Of a stretch of DNA of 64,000 nt, positions 25,426 to 33,862 are shown in pieces. The translations under genes were made by a program, and so were the position numbers. The notes below the pieces were generated by a model. That model was given only the letters and a program-made list of their open reading frames with translations. It did no database searches and was not told the origin of the DNA. The number at the start of each line of letters is the position of its first letter. The first letter of the stretch is position 1. Source of the DNA: Gimesia sp. (GTDB taxonomy: Bacteria; Planctomycetota; Planctomycetia; Planctomycetales; Planctomycetaceae); NCBI RefSeq assembly GCF_040219335.1, contig NZ_JAVJSQ010000006.1, forward strand, positions 124,001 to 188,000. Reading direction: 5' to 3'.

Positions 25426-25794
25426 TCAGGGCTTCCAGGAGAGATCACAAGTACACACTGCCTCATTGCACCGTGGACATCCCTGGACATATTTGCGACT
25501 GACGGCCTGTTCCAGATCGACGCCCGCCACATTCGCCATCGTCGCCAGCCAGGCCAGAACATCAGCAAATTCTTCTTCCAGGTTCTGTGGATCGTCGTTT
25601 TCACGCAGTGCAGAAGAGAGTTCGCCAACCTCTTCCATGAACCACATAAACGTGCCTTCGATCCCCCGTGACTGGTCTTTCTCGAAAAACATTTTATGTA
25701 TTACCTCCTGGAACTGAGAAACCGTTAAGCCGGGTTGCCGCGGGTTTGCGTCTGTCGAGGAAGTTTCCGAAGCGGGGGGGAGGTCGTTGGTCAC
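25426..25794 (-). CDS. MazG-like nucleotide pyrophosphohydrolase with C-terminal Cys cluster
   Basis: A 122-residue all-alpha NTP pyrophosphohydrolase of the MazG type. The metal-binding acids are visible in FMWFMEEVGELSSALRE (EExxE) and EEEFADVLAWLATMA (ExxD), with a connecting helix. Such enzymes hydrolyse aberrant or excess nucleoside triphosphates to the monophosphate and pyrophosphate. After the catalytic core, the last ~20 residues contain CPRCNEAVCTC, which looks like a small zinc site and is not part of a normal MazG. It is 62 bases downstream of the TPR-peptidase gene and on the same strand, so co-transcription is possible. Confidence 0.85.
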   Translation of the reverse strand: MTNDLPPASETSSTDANPRQPGLTVSQFQEVIHKMFFEKDQSRGIEGTFMWFMEEVGELSSALRENDDPQNLEEEFADVLAWLATMANVAGVDLEQAVSRKYVQGCPRCNEAVCTCDLSWKP

Positions 25795-25856
25795 AATGGT
25801 TCCTTGTCTGCGTCAGTTTAAATGAAGATCATCATACGCCATGCGTGTCGGGCGTG

Positions 25857-28802
25857 TTACAGTTTCTGTTTCAGTTTGAGCCCCTCGGCGTGAGTGGGGT
25901 TCTGTTTTAATAGTAGATCCAGCTCAGTCCGGGCTGCCTCTGGTTGTCCTGCATCCAGCAGTGTTTTAGCAAGCAGGTAACGCTGTTCAGCGTTGTCCTC
26001 CTGCAGGTGCAGCAGCATCTTGAGTTCGCGAATGGCAACCGGTTTGCGGTCCAGCTTCAAAGCGATTTCAGAAAGCTGCTGATGCGTTTCCGGATCCAGC
26101 ACATCCACCTGTAAAGCTGCCTGTCCCCAGCGCAGCGCCTGTTCCAGGTCTCCCTGTTTCCGGTAACCCTCCATCAGCAGTTTCATACTCGTTTCATCGT
26201 TGGGATCCAGATGCACGAGTTTCAGCAGTGCCTCCTGTAGCTGTTTCTCTTTTTTCTGTTGCTGATAAATGATCGACAGCCCCTGCAGCCATTCGGTCTG
26301 ATAAGGATAGGTTTGATGCGCCTGTTCGTAAACGGGCAGCGCTTCGTCAAACTTCGTCTGTTTCAGCAGGATCTTACCGGCGAGACTCAGCACATCGACG
26401 TCTGGTGTTTTGGTAGTTAGTGGTTTCTGGAGAACAGCGAGTGCCGAGTCCAGATCTTCGGACAGCAGTTCCAGCTGTGCGATCGTCAGTGCTGCCTGGG
26501 CCTGAGTAGGATGTGTTTCGAGCACTTTCCTGGCAATGCTGCGGGCTTCCCCTTTCTTGCGCAGGCGGAGCAGGCGATAAGCGTATTTCCCCGCAAGATC
26601 CGGATCACTCTGATTGGCTTCGTACTGCTTCTGAAGCTCGCGAAAGCTCAGGTCCTCCTCCTCGGACTGATACCCCTTCAGTGAAGCGGTAATCTTTTTG
26701 AGGTAGGCATGGTAACGTTTTTCAAACTCGTCCTGACTGATCCCGAAGCAATCCTGAATGGCGGTCGCAGTCGATCCCTGCTCCTGATAGGAGAGCAGCA
26801 GCTTTTTCAGCGCGTCGTCTCCGAACTCGGCCACCATGAAGTCAGCACAAAGCAGACTCTGGCAATAAGCGAAGTTCCAGTTCGCGGACGATTTGGGACG
26901 GACGAAGACGCCGTCCAGTTCATCGAGACTGTAGATTTCATTTTTAGGAACCCGTTCAACCAGCAGTTGATTAAATTTCTGCGGTCGGGCTGAATTCTCA
27001 CTGCGAACCGCCAGGGCTTCGGTAAACCAGTGCGGGATTTTGTACTTCGTCTGCTGCAGCGTGAAGACATGCACCAGTTCGTGTTTCAGGACACTGGCCC
27101 AGTTGAATGGTTCCTGCATGGCCGTCGGGGAAGTCAGCGCGACGACAGCGCCGGTTGATGCACCAATCGTCTGAATCCAGGGCAGGCCGATCATCCGCGC
27201 ACTGAACCACTGATGGGCCGAGAGTCCTTTGGCGTCGTGGTAGATCTCAAACTGCGTTTTGCCCGGCGGTTCGTAGCCAAACTGCGCTACCATCTCCGGG
27301 TAGATCTCTTCCAGATAGTCCGCCATGTACTGTCCGAGAATGTAATCGGCTTTCGAATCATAGCGGATTACAAAATGATCGGTCACGATCGAGCCGTAAG
27401 ACTCCAGCACGCCCAGAACCTTGCGCATGTTGCTGACCCGCACATGATAGGGGTCGGCCTGGAAGGCAGCGTTGAGGGTTTCCTGAGCAAGATCTGTCCG
27501 GCCCATCTGCATGTAGAGCATTCCCAGGGACGTTTGAGGACCGGAAAGTTGTGGCATCAGTTCCCTGGTTTTCAGGTAAGCAAACTCAGCAAACGCGAAC
27601 TGCCGTTTGAATTCGAGCAGGTTCCCCAATTCAAACAGAAAGTAGCCCGGTTTGGGATTCTCTGCCAGCAGATCAGTCAATAGCTGAGTAAACCGGGATG
27701 ATTTTACCGCTGGTTTCGTTTCTGAATGCTCGAAGAAGGGCTTGAGTTCGTCGGTCGTGGGAACGCCATCCAGCAGCAGAAAGCAGGCCGCCTTCCGTGC
27801 CAGCACCAGCTGACTGCGGGAGTTGACCTTTTCGGCTTCTGCAACGGTTTTCAGAGCCTGTGCGTACTGTCCGTTGATCAGCTCCAGGTCGCATTTCAGC
27901 AGTAGAGCGGAAAGCAGACGCGGGTTGATCTTCAGAGCCTTTTCCAGCAGTTCGCTGCTGGTATCGAACTCGCGAATTTCAACCGCGGTCTCCGCCAGTG
28001 CGACGTAAACCGGCGCGGCCTGGGAATTCGTCGTCAGCGCCGCCTGGAATTCTTCGGCTGACTGTGGTCGATTGTATTTTTCCTGCAGGATGGAACCGCT
28101 CAGGAAAGACGCCTCCCAGGCCAGCGGGTCATCTTTGAGAGCATCCGGGCAGAGCGTGTTGACCACGAAATTAAAGATCTGCGAAACGCTGTTCCAGCGT
28201 GCATACTGCGTTGCGCCGTCCGCGATCACCAGCAGCGTCTCCGCATCTTCCGGTTGAGCACGATTATAATAGCGGACAAACCAGCGGAAGGCTTCGTTGG
28301 CTTCTTCAATCTTACCTGCCTCGGTGAGCAGGTGTGCCTGAATCAGATGCGCCCGCGGTTGATCGGCGTCCAGAGTCAGCGCCGTCGCGACATGCTTTTC
28401 GGCCTTCTCATATTGGCCCGCCTCATAATAAAGCTTCGCGGCCCATGCTTGGAGTTCTGCACGACGCGGATCCTGTTTCAACGCGGTTTCCAGGCGACGG
28501 AATGCAACTGGTGTGTCGCCCGTCTCCATGTCGATCCGCATCAGGCCCTGCATCAGCTTCCAGTGCGCCTCGCTGGTTTGGGAGGAGGCGTCGGCCAGCT
28601 TCTTCTCGACCTCTGCATAAGCTTCACGTGCCTCTGCGTATCGCCCATGCTGCAGGTGCTCGTAAGCTGTTGTTAACTGTTCGTTGACAGCAGATGGTTT
28701 CTCTGTTTCCGCAGCACGCACAAGGCTGACAGGCAGGGAAGCAGGGGGCAGCAGTCCCGTGATCAGGTAAATCAGGGCAAAGTAGATGACATATTTCCGC
28801 AT
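25857..28802 (-). CDS. exported TPR protein with zinc metallopeptidase (peptidase MA-like) domain
   Basis: A 981-residue protein with a signal peptide (YFALIYLITGLLPPASL). Tetratricopeptide repeats fill the first ~470 residues (YEHLQHGRYAEAREAYAEVE; YYEAGQYEKAEKHVATALTL) and the last ~300 (QEALLKLVHLDPNDETSMKL). Between them is a gluzincin-like domain: His574-Glu575-Leu-Val-His578 is the zinc motif HExxH, and Glu595 in HWFTEALAV is the likely third ligand 17 residues later. The catalytic residues are intact, so it should be an active metallopeptidase in the periplasm or cell surface. Its substrate is unknown. The gap to the upstream Lhr gene is 39 bases. Confidence 0.85.
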   Translation of the reverse strand: MRKYVIYFALIYLITGLLPPASLPVSLVRAAETEKPSAVNEQLTTAYEHLQHGRYAEAREAYAEVEKKLADASSQTSEAHWKLMQGLMRIDMETGDTPVAFRRLETALKQDPRRAELQAWAAKLYYEAGQYEKAEKHVATALTLDADQPRAHLIQAHLLTEAGKIEEANEAFRWFVRYYNRAQPEDAETLLVIADGATQYARWNSVSQIFNFVVNTLCPDALKDDPLAWEASFLSGSILQEKYNRPQSAEEFQAALTTNSQAAPVYVALAETAVEIREFDTSSELLEKALKINPRLLSALLLKCDLELINGQYAQALKTVAEAEKVNSRSQLVLARKAACFLLLDGVPTTDELKPFFEHSETKPAVKSSRFTQLLTDLLAENPKPGYFLFELGNLLEFKRQFAFAEFAYLKTRELMPQLSGPQTSLGMLYMQMGRTDLAQETLNAAFQADPYHVRVSNMRKVLGVLESYGSIVTDHFVIRYDSKADYILGQYMADYLEEIYPEMVAQFGYEPPGKTQFEIYHDAKGLSAHQWFSARMIGLPWIQTIGASTGAVVALTSPTAMQEPFNWASVLKHELVHVFTLQQTKYKIPHWFTEALAVRSENSARPQKFNQLLVERVPKNEIYSLDELDGVFVRPKSSANWNFAYCQSLLCADFMVAEFGDDALKKLLLSYQEQGSTATAIQDCFGISQDEFEKRYHAYLKKITASLKGYQSEEEDLSFRELQKQYEANQSDPDLAGKYAYRLLRLRKKGEARSIARKVLETHPTQAQAALTIAQLELLSEDLDSALAVLQKPLTTKTPDVDVLSLAGKILLKQTKFDEALPVYEQAHQTYPYQTEWLQGLSIIYQQQKKEKQLQEALLKLVHLDPNDETSMKLLMEGYRKQGDLEQALRWGQAALQVDVLDPETHQQLSEIALKLDRKPVAIRELKMLLHLQEDNAEQRYLLAKTLLDAGQPEAARTELDLLLKQNPTHAEGLKLKQKL

Positions 28803-28841
28803 GCGCTCTTCCGTATTAAAATCCCCGGGGCATTCCTGTGT

Positions 28842-31800
28842 TTAGAGAAATGAGGGGCGAGGTGATTTTCGTGGCGTCGACTCTTCAACCGGGTTCTCTG
28901 TTTCAGTTGCTTCGACTGTCTGCAACTGGTCTGAGGAATTCGTTTCGTCGTCGACGGTGTTCTGTTCAAGACTGGATCCTGCAGGCAGAGGGAGCCCGAA
29001 GCCGAGCACGAGTTCCCGTTTGAGTTTGTCGTTGACCCTGGTTACCAGGAACAGTTCTTCGCTCTTCGAGTAGGCGATCAGGTTTCCGTTCCAGTAAGCC
29101 AGGCGATTGTGAGCCGTGCTGGGAACGCGTGCGTCTTTGGTCAGAATGCCCACCAGGTTCAGGGGGTCGGCGGCGGACAGGATCGTGAGTTCATCGCTGC
29201 CCGATTCATCCCGTAACTTTCTCAGTTCCTGAATCGTACCCGACATGGCAAACTGCTCGCCGGCAACGCCCGTGACAAAGCGACCCCCGCGGATTTCACC
29301 GCGAGCCTCCAGCCGACGAAAGATCTGCAGCAGTTCAAACCACCGCGGTGCACCGGGTTCCCGAATCAGCAGGTCGCGGAAGACCACGCCCCACCGCCTG
29401 AGCAGCTGCCACGCCCACTGTTCGACATTTTCGTAATGCTTGAGTCCCCGTTCTTCGATTGGTTCTTCAGGCTCGCGTCGCCAGCTTGACCAGCGTCCGG
29501 TGTTGTTGGGAGTCGAACGTTTGCGGACCAGACCGATCCGCGATTTCCGCGAAGAACGCCGCTTCTGTGTGGAGCGGTCCTGCGTAAACTGTCGCATACC
29601 GGAAAAACTGTCCGAAGTGACCAGACCGCGGGCAATCAGTTCGCCTAATGAATCAGCAATCTGCGAAGGGAGTGACTCGGTCACCGTCATCAGATCGGTG
29701 GCAAACAGGGCACCCCGCTGGGTCAACAGTTCCTGTACTTCCTGTGCCGGGCTGCTCAGGCAGGATTCTTCTGATTCGCTCTCTGACTGCACCGGGTTGA
29801 AACAGGTCAGCCAGGGAATATCCTCGCGGAGAAAGAATGAGACCGGCGCATTACGGGTAATGCCGGTCATCGGTTTCCCCTGATCTGGGTTTCGCTTGGG
29901 AGGATAGAGTCGCCCCCAGCCGATCTCGCCGGTGAAACAGAGTTCGTCCAGCTGATTACTCTGATAATTCGACAGGCGTGCCGGCAGGATGTCCCGTTCC
30001 CAGCAGATCGCCGGGATGTCAATCCCCTGCAGCATCGAGAGTACTTCGAACAGACCATTCGTGCCGGTCCGTTTCTCGCCGCCAGCCAGTCCGTGGTGAT
30101 GTGTGAGATAACGAATAAACACACTGGGATCAACAGGCTGCACTTGGGCTCTTAGTCCCTGCAGCGTCAGACGATGAATACGGGACAGCAGCCGGCGATG
30201 ACACCATTCTTTGGGTGGGACGACACTGTCTGACTCTTTAACTTCCGCCTGCTCCTGTCCCTCATCTGCACTCTGATCCCAGTTTGGGTCTTTCACGCGG
30301 AAGTAACCCTGCATGGCAGAACCTTCCCCTTCGAGTGCATACAGGGCCGCTTCGGTCTGCGATTCGGTCATGCCAGCCAGATCCGCAAGCTCCGCCACCG
30401 ACAGGGGACCACAGGTATCCAGCAGTCCCCGAATGATGGCCGTACGGGCCTCGGTCGACTCCCATTCCTGCTGCACGCCTGCAGGAACATCGACTGCAGG
30501 TGCATGTGTGGAATCCGGGAAAGCAGCCAGGGCCGCGGGCAGTCGTTCGGTCGCTACCCAACTTGGAATGGCATCGTCAGTCGCACGTGTGAGTGTCGTC
30601 GCGCGTCCTGTGGCTTCGAGTTCGTGATACCAGTCGGCCCAGTCGGGACACTGGTTGATGGGAAGATGAATCCGTCCCAGCAGGACATCGTGGAATTCGT
30701 CTGCATTGCGAACCAGGGGCTGCGCTTCCTGGCAGACCTGCGCAATTGCCTCGGGCGACAGTCGTCCCAGATCTTCCACACTTTCCACAGACAGTGTGTG
30801 CCGCGTCGCTACAGCTCGGGCGCGTCGTTCCTGGGCTTCGCCCCCGTCCAGGAAGGTATACGGGCTGGAATTCAATAGCTCGTAACAGAAGGGGGATGGC
30901 TCCCGGGTATCGCGGGGGATCAGCTTGATCTGTTCCTGCTCAATTTCCAGGAGTACCTGTTTGAGCCCGTCGATATCGAGTTGTTCGTTAAGACAGTCAT
31001 AGAGTGTCTGGTCGACGAGAATATGATCAGGGCGGACAATTTCGCCGATCTCGTTTTCCGGACAGCCGGTCAGACGGGGGAAGACGGCGGTCAGCAGGTC
31101 TTCTGCGCGAAACCGCTGCAGCGGAGGCGGAACTTTTTTTCCGTTCTGCATACGGGAGACGAGCAGGGAGCGCGTCACATTCCACCGCCAGCGGACATGG
31201 AACATGGGATGATCCAGGATCGCCTGTTCGGACAGCTGTTGCACGTTGCTGGTATTGAGCATCGAAAACAGACTTTCCAGCGGAAAGCTATGCTGCGGCC
31301 CGAGCGAGAGAATGATGCCGTTATCGTCGGCGGTCGCCTGCAGCTCAAAGTTGTAAGAGCGGCAGAACCGCTTGCGCATCGTATAACCCCAGGCCCGGTT
31401 GATGTCGCCACCAAAAGGGGCGTGAATCACCAGCTGCATACCTCCGGATTCATCAAAGAACCGCTCGAAGACAATTCGTTTCTGCGTGGGCACCATTCCC
31501 AGGGCCGCTTTCTGAGCCTGAATGTATTCCACCGTCTGCTTGGCCGCCCATTCATCAACATTGCATTCGGTCGTCAGCCAGAGAATCGCCTGTTCGGGAT
31601 CTTCAATTCGCTGAGATAGTTCTTCCCGCAGATGCGAGATCTCGGTCGAGAGCTCCAGCGAACGTCCCGGTGCTTCACCAAACCAGAAGGGAATTGACGG
31701 CGGCGCACCGTGGGCATCGACCACAGTCACATCGCCGCCACGCACGTAGCGGATCTGCCAGGACGTGTTGCCCAGCAGGAAGACATCCCCGGCCATGCTT

Positions 31801-33413
31801 TCCACGGCGAATTCTTCATCCACCGATCCGACCACCGTCTGATCGTCTTCGGTGACGACACGGTACGAGGCGATTTCGGGAATCGCACCGCCGTTCATGG
31901 TCGAGACGAGACGCGCATTCTTACGACTGCGGACCCGTTTCTGTACCTGGTCATGGTGCAGATAGACGCGACTGCGGCCGGCTGTGCTGCTGATGCCTTC
32001 ACTCAGAAATTGAATCGTGCTGTCGAAGTCGGTCCGTTTCAGATTGCGATAGGAATACGAACGCGTAACCGCTGCAAACAGTTCTTCAGTGTTCCATTCC
32101 TGGCTGGAGACTTCCGCCACGATCTGCTGGGCCAGAATATCGATCGGGGCTTCCGGCATGCGGACTGTATCCAGGATTCCCTGCTTGATCGACCGAACCA
32201 GGGCCATGCTTTCCATTAATTCATCGCGGGAGAGCGCGAAGATCCGTCCTTTAGGCACCAGTCCCAGTGAGTGCCCCGAGCGACCGATCCGCTGCAGGAA
32301 GGTCGCGATGCCGCGTGGCGAACCGATCTGTACCACCAGGTCGATATAGCCGACGTCGATCCCCAGTTCCAGTGACGCGGTAGCGATGACCGCCTTCAGC
32401 TCCCCTGTTTTCAGCTTCTGCTCGGTACGATGCCGGATTTTGGCGGACAACGAGCCGTGATGGCTGCCGACGACTTCTTCTCCCAGTCGCTCGGTCAGCT
32501 GATGGGTAATCCGTTCGGCCAGACGCCGTGTGTTGACAAAGATCAGCGTACTGTGATGAGATTCAATCAACGCGACGATCTGGTCCAGCACTTCCGCCCA
32601 TTGTTCGTGAGTGCAGATCGCACTCAGTTCCGAAGGGGGGACCTGGATCGCCACATCCAGTGTGCGGGAGTGGCCGATATTCACAATCCGGCAGGTCCGT
32701 TCGGGGTGAGCACTCTCCTGTGCCGGGGGAGCAGAACTCGTGATCTCAATCTCGGGACGGTTTCCTACCAGGTATTGTGCGACTCGTTCCAGTGGCTTCT
32801 GTGTCGCTGACAGCCCAATCCGCTGCAGCGGATGCTCGACCAGTGTTTCGAGTCGTTCGAGGGTCAGTGACCAGTGCGATCCCCGTTTGTCGCGGAGCAG
32901 AGCATGGATTTCGTCGACGATTACAGTATCGACGGTTTTCAATGTCTCCCGGCTTTTAGTGCCGGTCAGCATCAGGTACAGCGATTCGGGAGTCGTCACC
33001 AGAATATGGGGCGGACGGCGGACCAGCGCAGAACGCTGAGAAGAAGGGGTGTCGCCGGTGCGCAGTCCGATGCGAATCGGCGTGAACAGGTAGCCTTCTT
33101 CTTCGAGCAACTCGGAAATTTCTTCCAGCGGCTCGGTCAGGTTGCGATGCATGTCATTGGAGAGCGCCCGTAACGGGGAGACGTAAACGACCACGGTCTC
33201 ATCATCCAGGTCGCCTTCCAGTGAGCGTTTCACGATGCGATCGATCACTGAAAGAAACGCCGTCAATGTCTTACCACTCCCGGTGGGGGCGGAAATCAGT
33301 GTGTGCTCACCCCGGTTGATGCAGGGCCAGCCCTGCTGCTGCGGTTCGGTAGGGCCCGCAAAGCGTTTGCGAAACCACTTTTCGATGATGGGGTGATAGC
33401 CGTAGAATGACAT
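28842..33413 (-). CDS. lhr: Lhr-family ATP-dependent helicase
   Basis: A 1523-residue superfamily 2 helicase of the large Lhr type (E. coli Lhr is of similar length), which translocates 3' to 5' on single-stranded DNA and acts in DNA repair. Motifs in order are the Q-motif/EPQQQGWP, Walker A APTGSGKT, Ia YVSPLRALSNDM, Ib TTPESLYLML, II DEIHALL, III LSATQ, then IVFVNTRR-like LIFVNTRRLAERI, and motif VI RIGRSGHSLG. The Lhr core winged helix and large C-terminal region follow, with basic KRRSSRKSRIGLVRKR. The last ~60 residues are acidic and Pro-rich and look disordered. The start MSFYGYHPIIEKWF is the family N-terminus. No MPE nuclease or ligase D gene is adjacent. Confidence 0.93.
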   Translation of the reverse strand: MSFYGYHPIIEKWFRKRFAGPTEPQQQGWPCINRGEHTLISAPTGSGKTLTAFLSVIDRIVKRSLEGDLDDETVVVYVSPLRALSNDMHRNLTEPLEEISELLEEEGYLFTPIRIGLRTGDTPSSQRSALVRRPPHILVTTPESLYLMLTGTKSRETLKTVDTVIVDEIHALLRDKRGSHWSLTLERLETLVEHPLQRIGLSATQKPLERVAQYLVGNRPEIEITSSAPPAQESAHPERTCRIVNIGHSRTLDVAIQVPPSELSAICTHEQWAEVLDQIVALIESHHSTLIFVNTRRLAERITHQLTERLGEEVVGSHHGSLSAKIRHRTEQKLKTGELKAVIATASLELGIDVGYIDLVVQIGSPRGIATFLQRIGRSGHSLGLVPKGRIFALSRDELMESMALVRSIKQGILDTVRMPEAPIDILAQQIVAEVSSQEWNTEELFAAVTRSYSYRNLKRTDFDSTIQFLSEGISSTAGRSRVYLHHDQVQKRVRSRKNARLVSTMNGGAIPEIASYRVVTEDDQTVVGSVDEEFAVESMAGDVFLLGNTSWQIRYVRGGDVTVVDAHGAPPSIPFWFGEAPGRSLELSTEISHLREELSQRIEDPEQAILWLTTECNVDEWAAKQTVEYIQAQKAALGMVPTQKRIVFERFFDESGGMQLVIHAPFGGDINRAWGYTMRKRFCRSYNFELQATADDNGIILSLGPQHSFPLESLFSMLNTSNVQQLSEQAILDHPMFHVRWRWNVTRSLLVSRMQNGKKVPPPLQRFRAEDLLTAVFPRLTGCPENEIGEIVRPDHILVDQTLYDCLNEQLDIDGLKQVLLEIEQEQIKLIPRDTREPSPFCYELLNSSPYTFLDGGEAQERRARAVATRHTLSVESVEDLGRLSPEAIAQVCQEAQPLVRNADEFHDVLLGRIHLPINQCPDWADWYHELEATGRATTLTRATDDAIPSWVATERLPAALAAFPDSTHAPAVDVPAGVQQEWESTEARTAIIRGLLDTCGPLSVAELADLAGMTESQTEAALYALEGEGSAMQGYFRVKDPNWDQSADEGQEQAEVKESDSVVPPKEWCHRRLLSRIHRLTLQGLRAQVQPVDPSVFIRYLTHHHGLAGGEKRTGTNGLFEVLSMLQGIDIPAICWERDILPARLSNYQSNQLDELCFTGEIGWGRLYPPKRNPDQGKPMTGITRNAPVSFFLREDIPWLTCFNPVQSESESEESCLSSPAQEVQELLTQRGALFATDLMTVTESLPSQIADSLGELIARGLVTSDSFSGMRQFTQDRSTQKRRSSRKSRIGLVRKRSTPNNTGRWSSWRREPEEPIEERGLKHYENVEQWAWQLLRRWGVVFRDLLIREPGAPRWFELLQIFRRLEARGEIRGGRFVTGVAGEQFAMSGTIQELRKLRDESGSDELTILSAADPLNLVGILTKDARVPSTAHNRLAYWNGNLIAYSKSEELFLVTRVNDKLKRELVLGFGLPLPAGSSLEQNTVDDETNSSDQLQTVEATETENPVEESTPRKSPRPSFL

Positions 33414-33862
33414 GGTTGCCCTTTAGGGTGCTGATACGATTCGTCCCTGTATTGTAAGGAGTGACCGCTGAAAATTTAACCTGTTTTCTCCGAAATTCTT
33501 ACGGTTTCACAGGTCAGGATTGTTGAGACACGCGCGTCTCTCAACAGTGAACGTAATCGAGGCTTTTACGATGAACATGAAGTGTCTCCCATCTGTCTAG
33601 AGAGAAACGCTACGATTTGTGAAGATTCATTCTGTTCGGGCTGGAATGAAAATCAGGGCCTTATTTCGAATGGGAAAATCATCTATAATTTTTGTGCAGG
33701 AAATGATCCCTGTGGGATAAAATACCGTTAAATGAGTACACCCCCTCTTCCGAAACTCATTATAGTGGTAGAGCCGGGGCGCTGTCCCATCTTGAGGCCG
33801 ACAGCTGAGACCGCGAATTTGAGTTCAGCCTTTGCAGTTCAGACCTGATTGAAAGTCACAAC
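33414..33862. other. divergent intergenic region with one stem-loop
   Basis: 449 bases separate lhr (minus) from the NfeD-type gene (plus). It should hold both promoters, but I cannot place -35/-10 boxes with confidence. One clear inverted repeat is present: TGTTGAGA at 33521-33528 with TCTCAACA at 33539-33546, loop of 10 bases. A weaker GCTGTC/GACAGC pair lies at 33781-33805. No open frame in it looks coding. Confidence 0.5.

Noticed and set aside
33521-33546. Inverted repeat as insertion-sequence end or attachment site
   Set aside because: There is no transposase or integrase nearby, no second copy and no target duplication.
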